Below, one piece after another: positions 36,604 to 48,892 of a DNA stretch of 64,000 nucleotides. Position 1 is the stretch's first letter. Each line of letters begins with the position of its first letter. Position numbers and translations under genes: made by a program. Origin of the DNA: Trogon surrucura (Eukaryota > Chordata > Aves > Trogoniformes > Trogonidae); NCBI GenBank assembly GCA_020746105.1, contig CM036622.1, forward strand, positions 16,531,487 to 16,595,486, read 5' to 3'. Under the pieces are notes generated by a model. The model saw nothing but the letters and a program-made list of their open reading frames with translations. It was not told the DNA's origin and made no database searches.

Positions 36604-39065
36604 GGCAAAACTCATCAATAATGGACTCTTTCAGACAGGATGCTGGAACGTTACTCTTTGTAAGGTGAAGCCTGTCCTTTAAAGAAAACCTAAGATGGGT
36701 TTATTGCAGGGAGCAAGGGGTGAGAAAATGGACCTTCCTCCCGCCACAACTGGTCAGCTTAGCCCAGCAGCTCCAACGCTTACCCAGTTTGCAGGCTGCA
36801 GGGGCTGTCATTTTGCTTGATGGTTTTTGGGGTCCCCCTCAGACACACACCTGGCCCACGTACCAGGGTGTGATGCAGAGAAGCCCTCTGTACTGGCATA
36901 AACCTCGTCTGTAGTGAGCTCTAACAGAGGAAAATTACATTTAGAAAGGCACAGAAATATTGTTCCAGATTGCTTCAGTGCACTGAAGCGATGTTCAGAT
37001 TTGTAAATCTGCTTACAATTAACCTCTCTGGAGGAAAGGAGGGAATGCAGGGGAATTACCATGAAGTGGAGAGAATCCAGTTTTTGTGCTTGTTTTGGGT
37101 TTTTTTTAAACTCGCACAGAAATGTCTGTTACTCTGTCACAGACTTCAAAGTCTTATTATATTTAAATGTTCATGCTTCTCAGAACATATGATTACATTC
37201 TGCTACTGAACAACAGAATGGATTGGGTTACTTATTTTAATTTTGGTTTAAATTAGCAACCAGGAAACATCAACCTGAAGAACTGTCAGGTTTTGGGGTT
37301 TTTTAATATATATTTCTGTTTCATTTTCTTTCAGACTCCTTAGTGAAATGTGATTCCATTTCCAATGAGTGGCTAAGCAGTGGGCTAGCCTGCATATTGC
37401 GTTTGAGAAGTTCATGCAGATTCCACTGATGTGATTTTAAAGTAAATTAATTAGAATGCATGAAAAGTTACTCAGAACTGAACTGGTTTTTTTAATTCGT
37501 TTTAGCCAGAAGAAAGCACTAGATTTAAGAATTCTGCTTAGCTATGGGCTAGATTTTTAACTAGATGCCTAAATACCACACAGTGCCTGGGGGCTTTTTC
37601 AAAAATTCCAGCGTAGTTGCTTTGCCTGCTGATTCGCCTCACTTTCTCGAGAGGCACGAGCTAAATATCAGAGTGGAAATCACAAACCCCCAAATTCTGT
37701 TCTGGGACTAATTCTTCTCTCTGAACACCACAAGCTGATTAGACTAGCTTTCCTATCTTGAGAGGTGAAAATTATGGGTCTTTTTAGAGGGGCTGGGAGA
37801 CTTTATACTGTCAGTCCTTTGAAGGTAAAAGATCTGAACTGTGAAAATACCAGTGAATTAAGAATTTGAATAGATAGTGGGGGAACTGTGCCCAAGCCAT
37901 TTAGATCACAACTTTTTCATTTTGTTCATTAAAGTTTGGTTGGGTTTTTCTGGGTTTTTTTTTCAGTTGCTGATCAGATAGGAATGCTTATATTTATTTT
38001 TTCAGACTGAGAAGTTGGGAGCTTTAAAAAGTGAACACCAAGTGCTCAACATCACTGATAGGGAGATTTTTTAAGATGAGAGCAAAGCCAACATGAAAGA
38101 TCTTCCTGCTACAAAAACCACAGTGCTCTAGTGTCAGTTTGTCCTCTGCTAGAAATAATGCACACTTTGTTGTGCTGGGTGCCTGAAAATGACTTATATA
38201 CAGTTAAAATTCCCTTGTAGAGAACTGAGTTCTGCTTGTTGCCCCTTGTTTCCCATGGTTAAACAAACATCTCTTGCTTTTCACATCAGTTTGGTGTCTT
38301 CAGAGAAGCAGCTCTGCTTTTCCACTCTCCTTTTGGGGTTTGCCACTTTTGTGTTCTAACCTTTCCCCCTGATTTTGCATAGCTTTCACTTGCCAGCTTT
38401 AACGTTTAAAGGAGCAACTTAGATTGAATGTTATTATTCATAATTTACTCTATGTTCTGTGAAGATGGTTATGTAATAGCAGTAATTGCATCAACTCACC
38501 TAATGAGCTTTCCCTCCAGTGCCATGTACAGCAGATTAATAGCCCGTGAATTCATTTGCAGCTCGTTGTGTTTCAGAAAAGTATTTCAGACAGCAATTAA
38601 TAAACTACTAAAGAAAATAACATAAAAAATTACTTTTTTTATTATGTTAACTCTCCAGCTGAACAATTTATTGGCACCTTTCATGATGCGGCTAAGTAAA
38701 TTCTCTCCTAATTCTTCAAGCAGAGCTTGATTAGTGAACCCTGCTCAACTCAAGACTGTTTGGTAATTAGTCTGATCTTTATATCCTAAAATGTTAGGGA
38801 AAAGTATGAATAGCATCCTAAGGTTCTCTTTTTCTTCAGTTCGTTGCCTTTCAGGCATTATGCAAACAGCTGTAACTTTAAACCATAACACACTAGTGCT
38901 GCCTTTTTGGTTTTTTTTTCCCCTTTCTTGCGTAGAAACCCCATAATTGTGTAAGCTAAGACCTGAAGACCCTGGCCAATAAACAACCCCTGGCTCTGTT
39001 TCCCTGCTGCCCATTGTTGGCTCCAGCGTCCCGTACCTCCCAAGTGGTGGGACGGAGCCTGGAGC

Positions 39066-39089
39066 GGGGAGCCGGGAAGGGTCAGGGGG
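39066..39089 (+). other. G-quadruplex motif
   Basis: Four G-runs of 4, 3, 3 and 5 bases are separated by loops of 4, 2 and 3 bases. This meets the standard definition (runs of at least 3, loops of 1-7). It lies on the transcribed-sense strand, so both the DNA and the RARB pre-mRNA could fold. Confidence 0.75.
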
Positions 39090-42000
39090 TGCTGCTGCCC
39101 TGCGGGAAGGTAAACCAGGGGTCAGATGCCACTGAGGAGGAAGATGCTGGGAGAAAGGCGTGAGAGGACAGGGAAAGCCAGGAAACTCCTGTGTTTTGCA
39201 GTGTAAGAGGGAATGAGGGGATGGAACCCGATGGGAGGAGAGCCGCAGTGAGATGCCAAGGACGTGACCACCTCCATGGGGGAATTATCTAGGGAAAGGA
39301 GGGAAATGGCATTGAACATGGCCAGTCTTGCCAGGCTGCCCCTGAATTACTCTCTTCACCCCTCCCCCCACCTTTTTTCTAGTATCTTCATCAAGCTTTT
39401 AATGAGTTACGTGATTTTTTGTTAAAAAAAACCCTGTTATCTCTCTCCACACACCTTAATCCAAAGGAAGCGCTAGGCCCTGTCTTGTCTTTAGAAGTAG
39501 TAAAATATATATATTTTAAAACCTTTTTCACTCATTTTGGGCTCATGAGGACTGAGTAAGCATAAAGGGAATTCCTTCAATAAGCTCATACCAAGATTGA
39601 TTACATGTCCTCAGCTGGAAGTTACATTAAGACTTATTCACCAAGGTATAGCTACCGTGGTGAACTTTTCATCGCTCTCTGCTGTCTCTATGACAACACA
39701 GATCCTGGCAGAAGTTACCAGGGCTCATGTGCTCTCTGCAGCTTTTGTCTGCATCCATCAATCCTAGTTCTCAGCAACTGTAAATATGTGCCTTTCTTAC
39801 GTTTTTGCTTAACAAGGTGTTTTATTAAAGTTGTGACACTTCTAAAGTTATTATGCTAATCATTCGTACTGCAGTACCTGACCATGCTCTGAAAGAAATG
39901 TGCTTTAAGAAAGGAAGAAGTGCCTGTTAGATATTAGTGGACTTTCTGAATGCCTTTTCATCTTGTCCTTTAGAAGAAATTCAGCTGAATGGCACAGAGG
40001 CCTCTTACAAATAACTTTTCTTTGATTAGAGTTGAAACTCGAGAGAACTGGTGAAAAGTGTGATGCACATACAGTCTAATTTCTGCTTACACCTGCAGCA
40101 TGCTCCAGAGAAGTACATGTCCCTGCTCAGTGGCTCTAGCAAAGTCCTCAGGCTTGATTGAACCCTTTCTTATTTTAAGAGAGCACATTTCATCAGAGCT
40201 CAAGGAGCAGTTGATACCTGTCTGTCAGTGCTAGCAGCTCAAGATTCCATGGTGGTCCAGGCACATGCCACCTCCTCTGGAGTTTCAGCTCTTCCATGAG
40301 GACTGTTAGTGGCACCGACGCAGGCAGGATTTCCCATTTTTTCATTTCACACCTTATGAGCTTCCTTCAGTCAGCTACCGGCTAAAAGGCTTATCAGGTG
40401 GATGGGTATCTCTTACAAGGATGATTCTTGACATGCATCTGGTTGTTTCTGTGGCCTTTTTCTGTTATTTGTTGTCCCCTACTTTGGTTTTGAAGCATCC
40501 ATGGGGCAGTTAGAGCATTATTCTGGATCATACATATAAAGACGCTGGCTCTATGCATTCATGTTGCCATTGCAGGTAGCCTTTGCCTCTTCTTGAGTTT
40601 AAAATCTCAACTGCTTTCACAGCAGGCAAACCCCTGGATTATCCTTTCTGCCTTGTGCTGGGCAATGCTGCTGTAAGAGCAGATGGGAAATCTGGAGGTA
40701 GCCTGTCCCTGCCCGGTCTGTGCTCTCCGAAGCATGGGGCTGAGGCCACGCTTGCTTGGTCATGCAGACATAACTGCTGAGACCCCAATCCCATGACCTC
40801 AAAAGCTTTGTTTCAGAGCTTCCATTCTTCATTTATGTGTGCAGTTCACTGCTTCGTATTCCTCGTTGGGATCATTTTCCTGTTCAGGGGCACAGGACGT
40901 CTCTGGTGCATCTCTTTCTCCTAATTGCCATTGTGCCATGCTGGCTGTGCTTTCCTTACTGGCACTGCATGGTTTCTCTGCTATCTTTTTTCTCTATTTG
41001 AAAGGGTTTTTTTAATTTTATTTTGGGATGTTGACTCTGAAGGATGGAGATATGTCGATGAGATAAATATCAGTCTGGGAACGAGCAAATTGCCAGTGTC
41101 CTGAGCCTTGAAGCTAAACATGGCTTATTTGGTTGTCAGGCCAACCTGAAAATGTTATCTACAGTAGCCAAGGTTCATGAGAAATGCAGTAAATTGTTCC
41201 CAAGAGTTCTGGGAAGTCTGAGCTGCAGCAACTCGAACGTGCCTGAAAGTCTCTGTAGCAGAGGAGATGCTTTTTTGGTCCTTCCCCTTAGAAGAGACAT
41301 ACGTGAGAATGCGTACATCTTCCTGATGGTTTGTATCTGCAAACTTACTTCTTCGTTTTCCTCATGGTCAGTTTACTGGAGGTGGTCTTGATAGGCTAGG
41401 TGCCTCTGCAGAAGGCAAGGGAGCAAAGCTCATGCCGGCCTTTCTGTGGAGAGCAACTCCTGTGCTGATGGTGTGGAAGATAGAAAGCAGGCGCACGGAA
41501 ACCAGTAAGCTCTCAAAGAGGGTTTAGGAAGATCTCTACATAAGTAGATGAGGCCATGGATTTCCCTCTGCTGCTGTCAGGCTGTTAGGACTTGCTTTCA
41601 TCCGCCGTATGAATTGTTAGAGCAGGGGGAGTTTTCAATTGCCGTGCCTGTGATAAGCCGGCTGACACGTTGCAGCTCCTCCTGCTGGGATGCTGGCCCT
41701 AGGACTGGACTCTAAAAATAGCCTCGATTTGTTTTTAGTTGGACTTGGTATCACATGCTCGATTTAAAGTACATCAGAACAGTTAATCTCCAGTCCTTCA
41801 GCTCCTGCATGGAAAGTGTACAGGATTTTTTTAAGTGGGATGGCAGCACGAATGACACCCTTTATATCCTAACCAAAATAACACTCTGCCGTTTATTCTA
41901 ATGAAAGGAAAAAAAGATTGTAGGGAGTTGGGATTTTTAATTTCCTTTGACCCAAAGTGAACAGAAGCAATTTTGCCCCATCTTACTTATTCCAGTACTT

Positions 42001-42427
42001 GTTCGCATGCTTGCATGTTTCTGAAAGCTCTTAAATTTTTAAATCTAGATCTTATGAAAAGTCTGTTAATCAGACGACAGCTCTGAAACTGACTTTAAGA
42101 AGTAGTAGCTTCAAGCCCTACAGGCAGTGCCTGCGGCTGATGGGCATTTAATCAGCTGTGGGATCGTTTCTCAGTGCTGTGCATCCATAGCCAGTTGCTT
42201 ATTGTCAATATAAACAGATTCTATAAGTAAATGTGAGGAAATTATCTAACTTTTGGAGATGTTTACCTGAATTTCAGAGTTAAAGCTAAGTGGAATTCTT
42301 CCTTTCCCCTGGCAAAAAGTGCAACTGAAAGCAAACATGCTTTTAGTTGGATTACAGGCATGGTTAGTCATCTGACAGACAGTTTTAATGGAGTCAGAAA
42401 GACATGCTGGGGAAACATGCTGACCTA

Positions 42428-42456
42428 CTTTTCTTTCTTTCTTTCTTTCTTTTTTA
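42428..42456. repeat. (CTTT)n simple repeat
   Basis: About five CTTT units on the + strand ending in a T-run. Confidence 0.9.
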
Positions 42457-45400
42457 AACTTTTAAGCAACTGAAATGTTAATTTAAAAACTTCCCATAAA
42501 GTTAGATTTTGCTGACAGAGCTCATTTTGCAATTAATTTATTTGTGCTTCTGCTTGGGGTACGATAGATGGTTTTGGGAACAGAATTTCATCAGATTGTT
42601 TTTGTTTCTGTTAGGAAATTGGGTTACATCTGAGAAATCCATGTTCTTCCCCCTTCCCAGGACAAAGCAATCGGCTTCCAGTTAATGAATGATTTAAGTT
42701 CAGTCCTCTGAGGGAGGACTTTACAAACCACTTAAAATGACAGGCTAACAAAGCGTATTACACTTGTATCGTTTTCAAGGCATTATATTTTTAAACACTT
42801 TTTGTCGTTAAACTTGTGGGAAGAGGGATAAATAGTAGATAGCGTCATGCATTTCGGATTGTTTTCTTCCCATGTTAAGTAGGTCAATGCCCCACCGTCA
42901 CTGTTTTCTTGGAGGCAGAGCTTGATGTGTTTAAACCTGGGAAACTCTTAGCCGTAAGAATCGAGAGCCTGAAAAGCAAGTGTTAAATAGGAAAACTTTC
43001 CTTCCTTGTCAACAACAGATAGTTTTGGTGAAGAGATCACCACGCAGTTGAAGGAGCGGGAGGGGTCATCACTCCTTGACTCACCCGTAGATCCAGAGAC
43101 ACTGCTTTCACCTGCTCTGCCTCCTCCTATTTCCATCGTTAGCAGGTTTCCTGCTGTCAGTCAGCCCTGGTGCAGTGGGTGTTGCTGCAAATCCTTTGCT
43201 TCTTCCCATCTCTCCTGAAAAGTAGTTCTGGTTTCCTTGTTTTTATTTTAATTCCCAACTAGCTGATTATGGTTTGCATTACGGAAATAGTAACCCAGCG
43301 TGAGAGAGGTGGAATGGATGGAAATTGCCAGGAATTACAGGAGTTTGTGGGGAGTAGTATTACATTTCAAAGAATCCACAAGTTACGTGTGCTCTTACAA
43401 AGTGTGGTACTTTTACTTGCTCTCATATGTTGTGTACTTTTAGAAGATGTCCCAGTGGCAAAGATTGATCTTTTTTTTAAATAATTTTAAAAATTAAGTA
43501 CAAGATATTTATTTTGGCTGGTACATGAGAATTTTTCCTGTATCTCAGGAAGACTGAAATTGGCACAGCACGAGTCTCAAGCCATTTTGTAACCTAGAGG
43601 CAACAGAAGAGGAGGCATCAGCCAAGGAGGGCACGTCAACTGTAAAGAAGTGTCCTTATACGAGCTGCTGCACCTTGTGCATTCAGCATCCCCGGCTGTG
43701 TTGTAGCCGTGTTAGCTGCTCCTTACATGCAAGGACTCTCTTCCCCCTGTTTTTCTTGCCATAGTGCTGCTTCTAGGTGACCTGTGACATGATTTGTTTT
43801 GATTCTAGTGGAGAGACAACAGAGAGAGAAGCCACTCAGAAAGGGTCACTTCTGAAGTTTCATCAAGATGAGTTTTTTCCTGGTACAGAGGAATCGTTGA
43901 TACCAGAAGATGGAGCATTAGATTTAGTGAAGCTTCAGTATTGATCTACCTTTGTTGGGCAGGGAGCAAGCCAGGGCTCTTGTGTTCCAAATTAGATATC
44001 TCATGAAGATGGGTGTGGAAGTCCAGACCTTAGTGTGTATTTGGTCTTGTAGTCAGCGCTGTACAGTGCCACACCGTCTGGTTATCCCATTGAGGAGCTC
44101 AGGGATCAAACACATAAGGTACAGATCCCTGTAACAAGTGACTGTTTCTTCACAGGAGTCTTTTGACAGCATTTTGTCTGGAAGAAGGATGCTCAGTTTG
44201 CCCCTCTCTATAATTTGGAAGAGTCCCTCAATGCATTTTTTTTTTTTCCTCTTTTGATGCCTCTTTGACTGAACACTGCTAGTAAATCAGAACATCCAGA
44301 AAATAATTTTAATTTGAAAAGGAGTGCAAGTAATTTAGAAAGGAGAACAAACAAAAGTAAGACCTTAGTTGCTATTAAGAAAAAGAAACCCTGTTATGTT
44401 CAGCCCTCTCCCACAACAAAGTAAAAAGTACGCAAGGAGAAAAGACAATAAGCAGAAATATTTTATTCCTTTAATTCTGCAGAAGCCTTAAATCCTACTT
44501 GTCCTAAAGAGAAAGTCAAAGCCATTTCTTGGCAATTTGTCTTGTTTGCTAAGTCAGTTACAGCTATTTCACATGTTTATTAGGAACATTTTTCCTACTA
44601 GAATTTAAACACGGCAAGATGTGAATATATAAAATTGTACAACATCAGCTGCCTCACATGAGGAGCTGCCTCCACAGTATTAAGTATCATGTGTTTGGGG
44701 ATCTTCTTTCTTGGGTGAAGGGATGAGTTGGGGAGATAACCCTCTGGTAAATGGGCCTTGCAGCAATGGGAGGAACATTTAAAAATATTCCCTAGAAACC
44801 AAGGTGTGGGAAGAATAAGGCAATTAAGAAGAATCACTAGATATCCTGTCCGAACAGCTTATTATATATATTTTTAATGAGTATTTAATCTCTAATGCTG
44901 TGTGATGGATTAGAAGAGAGGGGGTGTCAGGCCCCTTTCTGTGCATACTTTTGTGTTTTCCCTTCATTGAACATTTTCTCTGGGCAAATTGTTTAACTTG
45001 AGCTGGCTGGAGGAGTTCCAGCACAACAGAGCTTTGCTGAAAAATGACACTGGGTTGGATCCCAAAATGCAGAGTTGTCGACATCATGTTGTGTTCAGAT
45101 TTGCAAAATCTTGGGATGAGTTACGAGGGGGCCCAGGAAGGATCCTTGCCGGCTCCTGCCCTCCGTAATGTGTGTCCTATGTCCTGGAGGACTTGCGTGT
45201 GCCATGTCTGCAGCACGGCTTTGGGGCAGTCCTGCAGCTAGTTGGGGAGGTGGACATTCATCAACTCTTCCAGCAACTGAATAAACCTCTGCTTTTGGAA
45301 ATCCAGGTTTTCAGCCAGTGCTTTCCATGGGGGTTGTAGCCTAGGAGCAATATCCTGAGGACCTCATAAAAAGCCTTCTGTAAGTGCGTCTTGCATCAGG

Positions 45401-47657
45401 TACTTGTCACAGTCATGCAGAAGACCATCCTAGCTGGAAGGAGGTACCAAACCTGTGTGTGAATAGTTCCCACCCCAGCCCCGCACTGTTGAAGGACATG
45501 AAAGATTTATTAGCATCCATGAGGTAAGAAGGGGGTAGAAACCACTAGTAATGCCAGTTAATCCTATGCTATGTAGTCATTTGTAGTGTCAACTGGGGAC
45601 TATCACCCTCATTTAGTTAAGGACCAGCTTGTGTGTTTGATTTCAGACTCCTAGCTCAGCCCTTGGCTTCCCTTTCAGACGTCATCTCACGTCCAAGTTG
45701 CATCCTTTGTTTTCATAGAGAAGTCTGGGAAATCTAGGTCAGTTTACCCAAGTAGAAATTATTATTTTATTGAGTTAACTCTGTGATGACCTGCTGCCTG
45801 CTTGCCTTCTCAAAATTAACTCCCTTGTGTGCAGTAAGTCTTGCGCTGGACGTTGCAGAGGCCTCAGTAATTGCTTTGATTTCAAATCAACAATAAAAAG
45901 GCTGCTTTTTTTCCACTCTCTTGCCGTTTCCTGGAAACAAGTGTCTGTCTGCTTTGCTCCTTGTATGATCGCTACGTCAGGCTGGTCTGGTGTACTGTGA
46001 AAACATTTAATGTAAAAGGGCTATATGCTGGCTTTACTGAGGATACTTAAGATCTCACGAAGAAATCAGAATTTGATGTTGCCTGACCTTGTCTGGCGGA
46101 ATTAAGCTCTTTAAGCCAGGCCTGTAGTTACTAGCACACCTTCTTTTATAAATAATCTGGTCCACTTGCCCCTGCTATTTCAGAATTTAAGTCCCAGACA
46201 AGAAAGCAAATTTATTTATTTATTTAAATGAAAGAGCAGTTGGAACGTATTTTGAAGAACTTCTTTGGCATTATACATAAAAGATAAAATATATCAAAAT
46301 AGACAGTCTGATAATTAGGTGCAGGCTTGTGGAGTGATTCATGTCATAACGTGAGCGCTCAAACAGCTGAGGTTGCTGCAGGTGTGTTAAGGGAATTCGA
46401 CCCCGTAATGCCACGATGCTTCTGCTGCTACATAAAGCAGGAGTGCAGATGTCCGGAGAGCCTGCATTAACAGATGAAAAGCAGTATTTCTGCGTGTGAA
46501 TTATGGATGGAGCAGTGTTTATTAAATAAAACCACAAGCAATAGCCTTTGTTGCTCAGGCACTTGCTGCTTTGAAGAGTCGTGTTGAAGCCTGCTGCTGT
46601 CCCAGGTGTGGGGATCCCAGGCACAAGCTGGGGGTCCGCAGGTTAGGCCCAGCTGGGTCTCAGCACCGAGTTGTACCGTGTGCAGAAAACCTGGGAGGTA
46701 GAGGGTTTTTGAGTGCTTCAGCTCACCGGTGTAGACCTTTGGATTGAGCAATGAGATGCTAAAGCTGAAAGCGAGTAAACTTGTTTACCTGTGTCAGCAG
46801 CCAGCTTCAGCCGGGCTTTTTATGGGAATCCGGTGACATTGCCAGCCTGGCGCTCCTGGAGCCTGCTGGCTGGCTTGGCTTGGCTTTCCCCAAGTCCTGT
46901 GGATGGAAAGAAAAAGAAATCCTCTGACCTCACTCCTTGCTTTCTCCTTAGGTTATAGTTTCTGAAAAAGGACCATGTAATTAAAAAAAACCAAAAAACA
47001 AAAGAGCCCAGCCCAACACCAGATTTGCAGATTGTTTATTCCAATTGTTCAGCTTTTGGGAAGGGAGAGGAAGTAAGCAACAGGCTAAAATGTAGTGAGA
47101 TGCAGCAGCATTGTTTGAGCATGTTATTTTACCATTCGATGAAACCTTTCTTTTAGTATTATGGCAAGCCAGTTTTAATGATTGTTAATTAAAAATCAGA
47201 CCCAGCTGCAGGCCAAGACCGCCAGGAGGTGCAGATGCATGACCACCAGCTGTGTGGGACTGCACATCCATATGAAGCTTAGACAGTAATTTTTTTGGCT
47301 GATATTCTGGTACTTTTAGGCCCACCTGGTTAAGTAATGCAGTTCTTCCGTTCTCTTGCTCCCAGGATGTCTCTCCTGGCAGAGCAGATCGTTCAGCGGC
47401 AAGGAGGTCGAGCATGGCTGTGGAGCCCCACACTCGATGTGTTCCCTGCCCACCACTTCAGGCACCTTGAGATCTGAGAGTAACCTCCTGATCTTAATTT
47501 TGCTTACGTATTTTATTTTTTTTTAGTAGTAGGAGTATCAACAAGCCTTTCCTCCTTAGGAAGGAATCCGTGTACGTTCATAATGGTGTGTTTTCCACAT
47601 TAGCTTCAGAGGAATAAGTAAATAGTGGCAGAGCTATTTCTTTGCTTTTATGATCCC

Positions 47658-47907
47658 CGGCCTAGTGGGAGGCCAGGGCTGCAAGCTGCCGAGGCCGTAA
47701 CGCGGGCTAACGCTGCGATGCAAGACTACGGCTCCCTTTCTTGAAACGTGCAGGGAACAACTGTTTCTCCACCTTCATGAGCTCAATTTACGGTTGCGGG
47801 AGGCGATGTGTTCTTTGTGCTTGACGAAGTGCACCGTGCACGCAAGCCTCTTCAGACGTGTTGTCAGTTGGCAGCTCTCTCACTCGATGCACCTTTACAC
47901 AATTGCG
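47658..47907. promoter_or_regulatory. CpG-rich patch
   Basis: I count 18 CpG in about 250 bp, including GCCGTAACGCGGG, GGTTGCGGGAGGCG and CACCGTGCACGC. It is the longest evenly CpG-rich stretch in the intron between the second zinc-finger and hinge exons. It may be a regulatory island. No coding frame of note. Confidence 0.35.
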
Positions 47908-48880
47908 CAAGGCACCAGGAGGTACAAATGTGAAATTTAGCCTTGGGGGCAAAACAAAGAAATGGAACTTAGGTATGAATGCGGTGTTACCCATCTGCAG
48001 ATACAGATATTAGACCTGATCTCCCACGACGCCACTGTAGTTTTACACTAATAGGACTCTGCTGTGATCGGTGGAGTAGCACCACAGCAAGACAAAACCA
48101 GCAGTGGTGAGAAGTTGAGGCTGCTATTTTTCATTCTTGTAAATAACATAGGGTTGAACCCTGTTTGAGGAAAGCTGAACTGCATTCACGGCATGAAACC
48201 AGCCTTAATAAAAGGGAGAAATGCAAGTGGTGCGCTGTCTTGGTATTGCTCCTGAACCTCTGCTCTTCCTTCTGGGGAGCCATCTCTCTGGGAGCTGAGT
48301 GACCATGTGTGAGCAAAAGGAAGCCGTCTTCCAGCTTGCCTCCTCTTTTTCTCCCCTGACAAGATTGTAGCCTTTCCATTTGCTGCCCTGTGAAGTCTGT
48401 TTTATCATACTACATAATTAGAAAGCCTAGATTTGTCTCATAGCTGAGACCCGTTCATTGCTTAGTAGGGAAAGCTGTTTTGCTGGAGTCATTAACAGTG
48501 TTGTATGGAAAGAGATTACTGTTTGTCATGGTAGGTAGCTCTCCAGCTACATAAAAAGCAAGTAGTGTTCTTTTCCTCCACGTGTGTTAGAGTGAGAAAT
48601 AAAATAGCCACAGCAGGTTGAAGCGTACGAAGTGCTACGTGGATCAGGCCAGGCAGCAGGCAGACATGGAGAGCAGTGTCTGGTCTTACTTTACAGCTGT
48701 GCAGTCCCCTGGCCATCAGCAGTCCGGGATAATGCTCAACAAATTGAATTGATGACTTTGGATAACCCCAGCTTCTCCTGGTTGCAAGGCATCGTACCAC
48801 CATAACTGTCTCCTAAGAGAAATTAATGTAATATCCGTAGATGAGTAGACTGATTTACCTTTTGGTGACCCTGGAGAGAA

Positions 48881-48892
48881 AGGTCAGGTTCA
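48881..48892 (+). promoter_or_regulatory. DR0-type nuclear receptor element with a third half-site
   Basis: AGGTCA is followed directly by GGTTCA, a direct repeat with no spacer, which is one of the arrangements reported for RAR-RXR binding. An inverted half-site, TGACCC at 48866-48871, lies 9 bp upstream. This makes three consensus half-sites within 27 bp. Confidence 0.4.
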
